Shown here: positions 1 to 6,608 of the stretch, piece by piece
Layout: each line of letters begins with the position of its first letter
Position numbering within the stretch: position 1 is the stretch's first letter
NCBI GenBank assembly: GCA_031254635.1
Contig: JAIRUB010000222.1
Coordinates: 1 to 10,779, forward strand
Length of the DNA stretch: 10,779 bases
Source: Prevotellaceae bacterium
Lineage (GTDB): Bacteria; Bacteroidota; Bacteroidia; Bacteroidales; UBA932
Direction: 5' to 3'
Translations under genes and position numbers: made by a program
The notes under the pieces: model-generated
The model's input: only the letters and a program-made list of their open reading frames with translations
What the model was told of the DNA's origin: nothing
Databases searched by the model: none

Positions 1-192
1 TGTTACCACACGGGGTTTTACTATCTCGGCTAATGCTTCCAAACGTTTGTCGGGCACTGTAATCACACCCGTATTCGACTCTTTGGTGCAGAACGGAAAA
101 TTAACCGCTAGCGCCTTAGCATTACTTAAACAATTAAACAAGGTTGATTTTCCCACATTCGGCGAACCTACAATACCACATTGAAGAGACAT
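1..192 (-). CDS. ychF: YchF/Obg-family GTPase/ATPase, N-terminal part (runs off left edge)
   Basis: Only the first 64 codons are inside the window; the start is the ATG whose complement lies at 190-192. The protein opens MSLQCGIVGSPNVGKSTLFN, which carries the P-loop (G1) GSPNVGKST and the 'LFNCLSNAKA' helix typical of YchF. YchF (OLA1 in eukaryotes) is a ribosome-associated P-loop protein of the Obg group that prefers ATP to GTP; that is family knowledge, since the discriminating later motifs are outside the window. The gene starts 9 nt after the lgt stop and is the last visible gene of the minus-strand unit. The stretch after the P-loop reads FPFCTKESNTGVITVPD, whereas YchF proteins normally read FPFCTIEPNVGVITVPD. 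The changes fall in the switch I/G2 region and are discussed under findings. Identity is secure, but intactness cannot be judged from this fragment. Confidence 0.93.
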   Translation of the reverse strand, partial: MSLQCGIVGSPNVGKSTLFNCLSNAKALAVNFPFCTKESNTGVITVPDKRLEALAEIVKPRVVT

Positions 193-201
193 AAGAATTT
201 G

Positions 202-1053
202 TTATTTATTAGTTATTATTTGTTGGAAAAAACTTTCTTTCTTGCGGAAACTTCGCCACAGTAAAAATATGCCCGCTATAATAAATGGCAAGCTCAGCAG
301 TTGTCCCATATTAAAAAACATACTTTCCTCAAAGTCCACCTGTGTGTTTTTAATAAATTCAATAAAGAATCGGGCTGAGAAAAGTAGAATGAGGAATATG
401 CCGAAGAGGAAGCCGCGGTGCATCTTGAGGCTTTTTTTCCTGTATAAGAAGAATAACAAACAAAAGATGGCGAAGTAAGAAAACGCCTCATAAAGCTGGG
501 TGGGGTGATGAGGCTGTGTCTCGCCTGCACGCACAAAAATAAAACCCCAAGGGAGAGTGGTTTCACCGCCATAAATTTCGGAATTCATTAAATTACCCAG
601 ACGAACAAAGGTACCCGACATCGCACCCACAATACCCATGCGGTCGAGCAACCATAGGTAGTTCTTTTTATGTTTACGACACCAGTACCATATACCGATT
701 AATATACCAATAGTGGCGCCATGACTTGCCAAGCCCTGAAAACCTACGAACTTGAACTCCGGTTGAAATTTTATCGGTAAAATAATTTCAAGCGGATGCG
801 TCAAAAAATAGTCCAAGTCATAGAAAAAACAATGTCCAAGCCTTGCTCCGATAAGCGTTGCAAGGGCCACGTAAATGGTTAACTTTTCCAGCAAAAAAAT
901 CGGTATTTTTTCACGTTTAAAAACATATAGAAACACATAGTAGCTGGCAATAAACGCACCTACAAATAATAATCCGTAATAACGAACGTGAATGGGTCCC
1001 AAAGAGAAGATTTCGGGGTCGGGATTCCAGGTAATAGCTAAAAATGATGTCAT
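202..1053 (-). CDS. lgt: Prolipoprotein diacylglyceryl transferase
   Basis: This 283-residue polytopic inner-membrane enzyme moves a diacylglyceryl group from phosphatidylglycerol to the lipobox cysteine of prolipoproteins, the first step of lipoprotein maturation. Visible family marks are RYYG near residue 24, GARLGH at 69-74, the catalytic-region histidine in LASHGA (H111), the Lgt signature RLGNLMNSEIYG at 151-162 (R151, N154, E159), PHHPTQLYEA at 181-190 and RFFIEF at 228-233. About seven hydrophobic segments are spread along the chain. Length is normal for the family. The signature has V150 and L155 where the general pattern has G and F. The gene starts 6 nt after the histidine kinase stop and ends 9 nt before ychF, so it is almost certainly co-transcribed with both. 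The ATG at 1053 is the only sensible start, because the frame is bounded by the neighbour. Confidence 0.97.
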   Translation of the reverse strand: MTSFLAITWNPDPEIFSLGPIHVRYYGLLFVGAFIASYYVFLYVFKREKIPIFLLEKLTIYVALATLIGARLGHCFFYDLDYFLTHPLEIILPIKFQPEFKFVGFQGLASHGATIGILIGIWYWCRKHKKNYLWLLDRMGIVGAMSGTFVRLGNLMNSEIYGGETTLPWGFIFVRAGETQPHHPTQLYEAFSYFAIFCLLFFLYRKKSLKMHRGFLFGIFLILLFSARFFIEFIKNTQVDFEESMFFNMGQLLSLPFIIAGIFLLWRSFRKKESFFQQIITNK

Positions 1054-1059
1054 AATATT

Positions 1060-2097
1060 TTATTTTGATTTATCGAGCGTAAAGGCAAAGGTTGTGCCCT
1101 TGTCTAACTCGCTGTGTACATTAATAGATTGATTGTGTGCCTCAATAATATGTTTGACGATGGCTAAGCCAAGCCCGCTGCCGCCGTGCTCGCGCGAGCG
1201 GTGTTTGTCAACGCGGTAAAAGCGTTCGAAAATGCGCGGCAAGGCTTCGGAGCTGATGCCTATACCGTTATCTTTCACCTCAACCAACACACGATTGGGC
1301 ATATCGGTGAATGATACCACCGTTTCGCCACCTTCTTTTCCATAATTAATTGAATTAGCGATAAGGTTAATTAACACCTGAGATATTTTTTTCCGGTCGG
1401 CATAAACCATTACTTTTCCTCCGGCAATCCATTGCGTTCGTAAATTGATGTTTCGTTTTTTAGCTGTAATTTCAAAAGCGTCAAAAATCTCTTCTACCAA
1501 AACAGTCATATTGAAAGAGGCTTTATTCATTTCCATATCGCCGGTTTCGAGTCGGTTGATAACATCTAAATCCTGCGTAATATTGATAAGGCGTTCCACA
1601 CTCTTTTCTGTACGTTCCAAATAGGTTTGATTGATACTCGGATCGTCCAATCCCCCATCAAGCAAGGTGAGAATATATCCTTGAATGTTGAATATGGGTG
1701 TTTTTAATTCGTGCGCCACATTGCCTAAAAATTCTTTTCTGAAGCGTTCCAATTCTATCAAGCGGCTGATTTCTTCGGTCTTTTTGGCTGCCCACTGTAC
1801 TACGTCGCGATTTACCCGCTCGGCTAAATCTACATTAGGATTGGGATTTTTCAGGTCTTTACGGATATTGTCAATACTGTAAATGGTTTTATAGATTGGT
1901 GTGATTTTGTTGATTTCAAAACGTTGCAATAAAATAGCTACAGTTACATAAAGTAGAATAAAAATAACAGCGCTGACGCCAATCAGTGTCCACAAGTCAT
2001 CAACATAAGCATAGAATAGGGTAAAAAACCATCCTGCAGCCACAATAAGCAGCGCAAAGATAATCGAAATGCTAATATGTGAATATATATTTTTCAT
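1060..2097 (-). CDS. PhoR-like two-component sensor histidine kinase
   Basis: The protein has 345 residues. Two hydrophobic segments (about 8-30 and 36-57) are separated by only a few residues, so there is essentially no extracytoplasmic sensor domain and no obvious PAS or HAMP domain. The phospho-acceptor motif is NVAHELKTPIFNI, with H129. The HATPase_c domain follows with the N box LINLIANSINYG (N248), G1 DNGIG at 276-280, F box RIFERFYRVD at 289-297 and G2 GGSGLGLAIVKH at 305-316. All residues needed for autophosphorylation look intact, so the kinase should be active. It should phosphorylate a response regulator, but none is encoded in the window. The start codon overlaps the stop of the upstream methyltransferase gene by 4 nt (ATGA), which suggests translational coupling; lgt follows 6 nt later. 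The signal sensed is unknown. The family call is firm; PhoR is a similarity label only. Confidence 0.93.
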   Translation of the reverse strand: MKNIYSHISISIIFALLIVAAGWFFTLFYAYVDDLWTLIGVSAVIFILLYVTVAILLQRFEINKITPIYKTIYSIDNIRKDLKNPNPNVDLAERVNRDVVQWAAKKTEEISRLIELERFRKEFLGNVAHELKTPIFNIQGYILTLLDGGLDDPSINQTYLERTEKSVERLINITQDLDVINRLETGDMEMNKASFNMTVLVEEIFDAFEITAKKRNINLRTQWIAGGKVMVYADRKKISQVLINLIANSINYGKEGGETVVSFTDMPNRVLVEVKDNGIGISSEALPRIFERFYRVDKHRSREHGGSGLGLAIVKHIIEAHNQSINVHSELDKGTTFAFTLDKSK

Positions 2098-2987
2098 CGT
2101 TTAAATCTTGCAAAAACACTTAATGGTAATCGTTTTTCAAAACGGTCCTCTAAAAATAATTCACCATATTCCTGCTCTTTCATTTTGCCGAATACATTTC
2201 GTATAACAGTGTCGGCAACCAAGGCCGAAAAGCCGTTGGAATATAAATTCAGAATTAAAAAACTATTTTCGGAGGCCAATATTTGTCGGCAATATTGCAG
2301 CATTTCGAGCAGGCATTCATCAAGCTTCCATTTTTCACCGTCGGTGCCATGCCCGTAAGCCGGTGGGTCGAGCATGATGCCTTGGTACAGGTTGCCTCGC
2401 TTAGCTTCGCGTTTTACAAAGCGCAAGGCGTCTTCCACTACCCAGCGAATGTTGTTGAGGCCGCTCAGTGCCATGTTTTCACGTGCCCAACTCACCACCT
2501 GTCGCACCGAATCAAGGTGAACAACATCGGCGCCTGCCGCTTTGGCTGCCAAAGAAGCGCCTCCGGTATAAGCAAAGAGGTTTAACACTTTTGGCTCGGC
2601 GACATTCAAGCCTTTTACCGATGAATAAATGTAGTCCCAATTCGGAGCTTGTTCAGGGAAAATTCCCACATGCTTAAAGGCTGTCAAACCTAAGCGCATA
2701 CGCATATTTAGACCTATACAGCGGTAACCGATGAACCATTGTTCCTGCATTTTTTTGATAGGTTGCCAACTGCCGCTGTCTTCCTTGCCCGATTTGCCGA
2801 ATCCGGCTCCGGTGGTAAAACGAGTGTGCATCAAGCTTGTCCATTCTTTTTCCGACAATGTCTTTTTCCATACAGCCTTAGGCTCGGGACGCGCTAATAC
2901 AAAATCCCCGAAGCGCTCCAATTTTTCGAAGCCTCCGGTATCTATTAGCTCATAATCAGCCCATTCATTAGGAGAAAAAAGTAACAT
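2094..2987 (-). CDS. Class I SAM-dependent methyltransferase, COG1092/RlmI-like
   Basis: This 297-residue protein has a Rossmann methyltransferase fold. SAM-binding motif I is VLNLFAYTGGAS at 134-145, an acidic residue follows in HLDS (D159), motif III is VVEDAL (D186), and the catalytic-type motif is DPPAYGHG at 207-214. This arrangement is that of COG1092/PF10672, whose best-known member RlmI methylates 23S rRNA C1962 to m5C. The N-terminal PUA domain of RlmI is absent. The usual CS pair after the DPP motif is replaced by LNLYSNG at about 247-252, so the target and chemistry may differ from m5C. It is the first gene of the minus-strand unit and overlaps the kinase by 4 nt. A TACCTTTG box 19 nt upstream of the ATG is a plausible promoter element. 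The start at 2987 gives the usual N-terminus; no Shine-Dalgarno is needed in this phylum. Confidence 0.85.
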   Translation of the reverse strand: MLLFSPNEWADYELIDTGGFEKLERFGDFVLARPEPKAVWKKTLSEKEWTSLMHTRFTTGAGFGKSGKEDSGSWQPIKKMQEQWFIGYRCIGLNMRMRLGLTAFKHVGIFPEQAPNWDYIYSSVKGLNVAEPKVLNLFAYTGGASLAAKAAGADVVHLDSVRQVVSWARENMALSGLNNIRWVVEDALRFVKREAKRGNLYQGIMLDPPAYGHGTDGEKWKLDECLLEMLQYCRQILASENSFLILNLYSNGFSALVADTVIRNVFGKMKEQEYGELFLEDRFEKRLPLSVFARFKR

Positions 2988-3005
2988 GTATGAATATTTT
3001 CATTA

Positions 3006-3013
3006 CAAAGGTA
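3006..3013 (-). promoter_or_regulatory. Candidate -7 box for the methyltransferase-kinase-lgt-ychF unit
   Basis: On the minus strand this reads TACCTTTG, an exact match to the Bacteroidota -7 consensus TAnnTTTG, 19-26 nt upstream of the methyltransferase ATG. No TTG is seen at the matching -33 position, so the promoter is only half supported. The sequence just upstream borders the truncated insertion element, which may have replaced the original -33 region. Confidence 0.5.
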
Positions 3014-3060
3014 CGACTTTTTTATGGAATTACCCTCATTAGATTTCATAATGTGATTTT

Positions 3061-3636
3061 TTGTACCTTTACCGTGTCAAAGGTACATTTGAAGAACTGA
3101 ATGAAATATTGCAAACTATGTTACGAAAACAATGTGGAAAAAGGCTTTCGCCAAGTGTTGGGTTGATAGATTCACAAAGTATTAAAACCACTCGTATAGG
3201 AGGTGACTCAAGAGGTTTCGATGGAGGCAAGAAAGTAAAAGGACGTAAACGGCATATTATTACCGATACGAATGGATGGCTTTTATCTGCAGTCGTTCAT
3301 GCTGCCAACGAACACGACAGTCAAACAGGCTTTGAAGTTTTGGACACACTTCGGTATCGCTTCGAGAGGATGCAAACAATTTATGCTGATGGCGGGTATA
3401 GAGGGGAGTTGATCAATGATGTGAAACAACAATTAGGGTGGAATATGGTAATAACGTTAGGTTCCAACAAAGAAACAGGCTTCAAACCGTTACATAGACG
3501 GTGGATTATTGAAAGAACTTTTTCGTGGCTTGAAAATTTTAGACGATTGGTTAAAGACTATGAATACACCGTATCTTCCAGTATCGCAATGATATTCTTA
3601 GCTTTTATACTCCTATCCTTCAATAAAATTTCTTGA
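3061..3636 (+). pseudogene. IS5-family transposase, 5'-truncated
   Basis: The open frame encodes about 190 residues of a DDE transposase of the IS5 family (IS427/ISL2-like). The catalytic residues are all visible: D37 in GLIDSQSIKT, D110 in YADGGYRG and E151 in WIIERTFSWLENFRRL; the family block KGRKRHIITDTNG lies at 60-72. Alignable sequence starts at GTFEELNEIL (about 3082). The N-terminal part of roughly 70-80 residues, including the helix-turn-helix-like domain, is missing. The only available start is a TTG at 3061 followed by unrelated codons, so the gene is probably dead although the catalytic core is intact. The catalytic region has no stop or frameshift, which points to a fairly recent truncation. 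The right end of the element is probably the block at 3645-3660; no matching left end is found near 2990-3085. Confidence 0.85.
3062..3087. repeat. Perfect 9-bp inverted repeat at the broken end of the IS5 transposase
   Basis: TGTACCTTT at 3062-3070 and AAAGGTACA at 3079-3087 are exact inverted copies around an 8-nt spacer. The right arm also repeats, in direct orientation, the CAAAGGTAC found at 3006-3014, 72 bp away. The element sits where recognisable transposase sequence begins. It could be a hairpin, a duplicated promoter box or debris of the truncation event. Confidence 0.55.
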
Positions 3637-3644
3637 ATTTAAAA

Positions 3645-3660
3645 TTTAAACAGTTTCTCA
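3645..3660. mobile_element. Candidate right terminal end of the truncated IS5-family element
   Basis: TTTAAACAGTTTCTCA follows the transposase stop by 8 nt. Its complement, starting GAGAAACTG, resembles the terminal inverted repeats of IS5-like elements in this phylum. No partner copy exists upstream of the truncated transposase, as expected if the left end was lost. The exact boundary and the target duplication cannot be fixed from one end. Confidence 0.4.
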
Positions 3661-3726
3661 ATTATACATATTTCGAAACCCGAAACTCAAAACTGAGCCT
3701 ACCCCGAGCTTGCGAAGGGGAAATTA

Positions 3727-5223
3727 TTATCCACAGTGGAAATATTTTTTAATCATATCCCACATTTTATCTTGGTTTTCGGCTACTTCTTTTCGCAAAT
3801 TGGCATCATTAAAGGAGCGCAATTTTTTGATTATGCCGTCAATCATTCCCTTATTGAAAATGCCGAATTTTTCATAAATTTTACGTTGCTGTTCCAAGGC
3901 ATCGGCCGATTCGATACAGGAAGTAGGCAGGTGCGACAACTTGGCGGCTATGGCCTTATGTTCTTCATGGAAGATGTTTACACCCACATAACGTTCCTCG
4001 GCATACTGCAAAGCATTTTCCATTTCAAAACCGTAACGGGCAGCTACGGCTAAGCCTGCCAATAATTGATGAATATCAGCCGAGCCGTCGGAGCAGCGAA
4101 ATTCTACTGTCTGTTTTTCCGTGAAATCACACTTTTGTTCCTTTTCCAAGGGATTAGCGATATATGACATATCGGTATTGCCGGTCCATCCGAGCGGTAC
4201 GCGCACCAAGGCCGAACGGTTGCGATCGCCCCAGCAAATATTAGTTGGCGCTTCCTGATGAGGAACCAAGCGAAAATACGAGGTGGGATTGGTGTTGCCA
4301 AAGGCGGTAAGCGAGGGCGCCAAATATAAATAGCCTGCCATAGCTTTCTTGGCCACATCGGTCAGTTGTCCCTTGTCAACCATCATATTTTTTCCATCTT
4401 TCATTAAACGGGTATGGACATGCATACCACTTCCTGCTTTTCCTAAGGTGATTTTCGGTGCAAAAGTAATCGTCATATTATACTTGTACGCCAATGTACG
4501 CATAATCCATTTGGCAATTACTAATTGGTCGGCAGCGTCTTCCAAGCGGGTAGGAAGAAATTCTATTTCATTTTGCTCATACAGTTTGCCATCCATGGTA
4601 AAGGTACCCACTTCGGAATGACCGTATTTTATCAGTCCGCCTGCACGAGCTATGGCGTACATGGCCTCTGTGCGAAAATCGCCCCATTTGCAGAAAGGCT
4701 CCGATTCGTGATAACCCTTTTGGTCGGTAGCACGAAATATATCTTCTTCTTCGCTGATTACATAATATTCCAATTCGCCCATTACTTCAAAGTCAAGGCC
4801 GGTAACTTCTTTCAATGATTTATGCGCTTTTTGCAGCAAATACTCAGGAGCATTTTCCAAGGGTTTGCCGTCCTTGTCGAAATAAGCGCACAATATGTCA
4901 ATTGCAGGAATATCGGAAAAAGGATTCACGAAAGCCGTACAAAAGCGAGGCACCACATAAAGATCGCTGGAGCCCGCTTCGATATGTGAAAACAAGCTGG
5001 AGCCATCCACACGCTCGCCGCTGGACAGTATGGTATCTATATAGTCATAATCATTAACGGTGAAGTTAAGGGCTTTCAGCCGTCCGTCGCTTCCAACATA
5101 GCGGAAGTTAACCATTTCGATATGGTTATGCTCTATGTACTTCATAATATCGGCTTTGGTAAAATCTTTAGCCGGTTTCTGCAAGAATTGCACCAAGGGA
5201 TTGGAGTTTAATTTCAGATTCAT
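3727..5223 (-). CDS. glnA: Glutamine synthetase, type I family
   Basis: This 498-residue protein belongs to the GSI superfamily, which makes glutamine from glutamate, ammonia and ATP. Visible motifs are DGSSL at 73-77, the metal-binding ELE at 150-152, YEQNEIEF at 215-222 (position of the GQxEI motif), the ATP-site signature GSGMHVH at 264-270, NPTSYFRLVPHQ at 312-323, NRSALVRVP at 335-343 (ammonia/phosphate-site region) and EFRCSDGSADIH at 374-385. I see no NLYDLP-like tyrosine motif in the C-terminal part, so regulation by adenylylation is unlikely; it is not the about 730-residue GSIII. Length is slightly above the usual 440-470, with an N-terminal extension. It is transcribed alone, convergent with the transposase remnant and divergent from the thioesterase. 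The promoter is probably the TATATTTG box read leftward at 5257-5250, giving a leader of about 20 nt. A role with another amine substrate, as in GlnA-like ligases, cannot be excluded. Confidence 0.9.
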   Translation of the reverse strand: MNLKLNSNPLVQFLQKPAKDFTKADIMKYIEHNHIEMVNFRYVGSDGRLKALNFTVNDYDYIDTILSSGERVDGSSLFSHIEAGSSDLYVVPRFCTAFVNPFSDIPAIDILCAYFDKDGKPLENAPEYLLQKAHKSLKEVTGLDFEVMGELEYYVISEEEDIFRATDQKGYHESEPFCKWGDFRTEAMYAIARAGGLIKYGHSEVGTFTMDGKLYEQNEIEFLPTRLEDAADQLVIAKWIMRTLAYKYNMTITFAPKITLGKAGSGMHVHTRLMKDGKNMMVDKGQLTDVAKKAMAGYLYLAPSLTAFGNTNPTSYFRLVPHQEAPTNICWGDRNRSALVRVPLGWTGNTDMSYIANPLEKEQKCDFTEKQTVEFRCSDGSADIHQLLAGLAVAARYGFEMENALQYAEERYVGVNIFHEEHKAIAAKLSHLPTSCIESADALEQQRKIYEKFGIFNKGMIDGIIKKLRSFNDANLRKEVAENQDKMWDMIKKYFHCG

Positions 5224-5247
5224 AATTATTTAGTTAAAATTAATTAC

Positions 5248-5289
5248 CACAAATATAGCCTTTTTTCTTGAATTATCATTATATTTGTG
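5248..5289. promoter_or_regulatory. Back-to-back divergent promoter region between glnA and the thioesterase gene
   Basis: CACAAATATA (5248-5257) and TATATTTGTG (5280-5289) form a perfect 10-bp inverted repeat with a 22-nt spacer. Each arm contains TATATTTG, an exact Bacteroidota -7 box, facing outward: leftward to glnA and rightward to the thioesterase. Both boxes sit about 20 nt before the expected start codons (5223 and about 5306). No TTG lies 19 nt upstream of either box, so both promoters lack a good -33 element. Confidence 0.6.
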
Positions 5290-5303
5290 AATTAAAATTA
5301 AAA

Positions 5304-5735
5304 ATATGGTATCAAAGATACGATTTTGAGATAGAATTTAAAGTGCGTGATTATGAATGCGATATGGCTGGAATTGTGAACAATAGCGTTTATCTGAATT
5401 ATTTGGAACACGCCCGACATGAATTTTTAAAAGTCATCGGTTTTAAATTTCAAGAGGTGCTTACTATGGAAATTTTTCCGATAGTGGTTCATGCCGATTT
5501 GTCGTATAAAACTTCGTTAAGAAGCGGCGATTGCTTTATAGTAAAAATACGTACAGAACATTCGGGGATAAAATACCTGTTTTATCAAGATATTTATCGC
5601 CTTCCCGACAATAAGCCTTGTCTTAAAGCCGTAATTACCATCGTAAACATTATTAATGGAAAATTGGCAAGAGTTGATGCTTTTACTGATGCTCTTGAAA
5701 AATTAGCTGCTAAAAGAAATATAAGGTATAGATGA
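5304..5735 (+). CDS. Hotdog-fold acyl-CoA thioesterase (4HBT/YbgC-like), start codon possibly shifted
   Basis: The frame ending at TGA 5733-5735 encodes a 4HBT-type thioesterase. Its marks are KVRDYECDMAGIVNNSVYLN followed by EHARHEFL, the family block with the catalytic-type aspartate before MAG, and DLSYKTSLRSGDCF for the middle strands. Such enzymes hydrolyse acyl-CoA or acyl-ACP thioesters; the substrate is unknown. The start is a problem. The in-frame TTG at 5268 lies inside the promoter box, and the first in-frame ATG (5362) would cut off the first strand and the catalytic aspartate. An ATG at 5306 is out of frame by one base: the sequence reads ATG-G-TATCAA, and without one G it would give M-Y-Q-R-Y-D-F-E in frame, as expected for the family. 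The given start marks the ATA codon next to this ATG. The gene is AT-rich and is followed by a terminator-like hairpin. Confidence 0.75.
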   Translation: MWYQRYDFEIEFKVRDYECDMAGIVNNSVYLNYLEHARHEFLKVIGFKFQEVLTMEIFPIVVHADLSYKTSLRSGDCFIVKIRTEHSGIKYLFYQDIYRLPDNKPCLKAVITIVNIINGKLARVDAFTDALEKLAAKRNIRYR

Positions 5736-5737
5736 AC

Positions 5738-5810
5738 GCCAAATCTAATAAAAAAAGTAAGATTTGGCAGAAAATAAATTGTTATAACTTGCCAAATCTC
5801 ATTTTTTTTT
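5738..5810 (+). terminator. Terminator with alternative hairpin (three copies of one 9-mer)
   Basis: GCCAAATCT occurs at 5738-5746 and 5791-5799, and its complement AGATTTGGC at 5760-5768. The second and third copies form a 10-bp stem (with A5769-T5790) closed just before a run of nine T (5802-5810), a good intrinsic terminator for the thioesterase transcript. The first and second copies form a competing 9-bp stem. The two stems exclude each other, the layout of an attenuator or of a partly duplicated terminator. It lies 34 nt before the start of the ATPase remnant. Confidence 0.75.
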
Positions 5811-5843
5811 GTATATTTTCGGCAGGTTATAAAATAGGAATTT

Positions 5844-6608
5844 ATGAAAATTATCGGACGATATAATGAACAACAAGCTTTAAAACAATATGTTGAGTCA
5901 GACAAACCGGAATTTGTAGCTGTATATGGCCGAAGACGAGTTGGTAAAATTTTTTTGATAAAAGAATATTTTAATAACTCATTTTCTTTTTATATTTCGG
6001 GATTGGCAAATGCAAGCAAAGTTACACGCCGAATGGCTATTGAGTCATTTACTTTAGTGAAATGCGAAGCATTTTTTTGGCATAAAAAAATTGTTTTAGA
6101 TCGCAAAAACATGATTGAAAGTTATATGATTTTCGGCGGTATTCCTTTCTATCTTAATTTTATAAAAAATGCCAAACAAGGTAGTGAGCATTTTTGGACA
6201 AATCTTATAGACAATGCCAAGCATCGCACGTGGAGCGGGTATGCCTTTGAACAAGTTTGTATGCAGCATACTGCTCAAATCAGAAAAAAATTGGGTATTC
6301 CCGGCGTAATAACTTATTTGGCAGCTTGGCGTAGTAAAAAGTCAAAACCGGCAGTTCAAGTTGATTTGCTTATTGACCGAAATGACGGGATTATCAACTT
6401 ATGCGAGATGAAATATGCCAATAGCGAATTTGTTATAGACAAAAAACAAGATGAAAAATTGCGAAATAAAAAATCGGCATTTACCGATGATACAAAAACG
6501 CTCAAAGCTGTACATGTTATAGTAGTAACAACATACGGTATGAAACGAAATGAATATTGGAGTAACATTCAATCGGAAGTAATGATGAATAATTCCCTAA
6601 AACAATGA
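5844..6608 (+). pseudogene. COG1672-type AAA ATPase / PD-(D/E)XK protein with two internal in-frame deletions
   Basis: The family normally has about 480 residues: an archaeal-type AAA ATPase followed by a DUF234-like nuclease fold. Here only 254 remain. Present are the N-terminal Walker A region (residues 1-57), the segment ESFTLVKCEAFF to MIFGGIPFYLNF (68-106), and the C-terminal domain from HFWTNL (116) to the end, with WSGYAFEQVC and the nuclease-like residues D174, E188 and K190 (VDLLID and CEMK). Missing are about 100 residues with Walker B and sensor 1, and about 110-130 residues between the ATPase and the nuclease-like domain. Walker A reads GRRRVGKI, with the essential Thr/Ser replaced by Ile36. 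ATP hydrolysis is therefore not expected. The frame is nevertheless open to its stop, which overlaps yjbQ by 4 nt (ATGA). A weak AGGA precedes the ATG. The DNA is clearly AT-richer than yjbQ. The missing lengths are estimated from memory of the family. Confidence 0.8.

Noticed and set aside
3661..3726. Terminator for glnA in CCCCGAGCTTGCGAAGGGG and CTCAAAACTGAG
   Set aside because: The arms are only about 4 bp or contain a 3-nt bulge and no T run follows on the minus strand.
3727..5223. GSIII-type glutamine synthetase
   Set aside because: The protein is 498 residues with GSI-type motif spacing, whereas GSIII is about 730 residues.
5268..5303. TTG at 5268 as the thioesterase start
   Set aside because: It would place the promoter -7 box inside the coding region and add an N-terminal extension not typical of the family.
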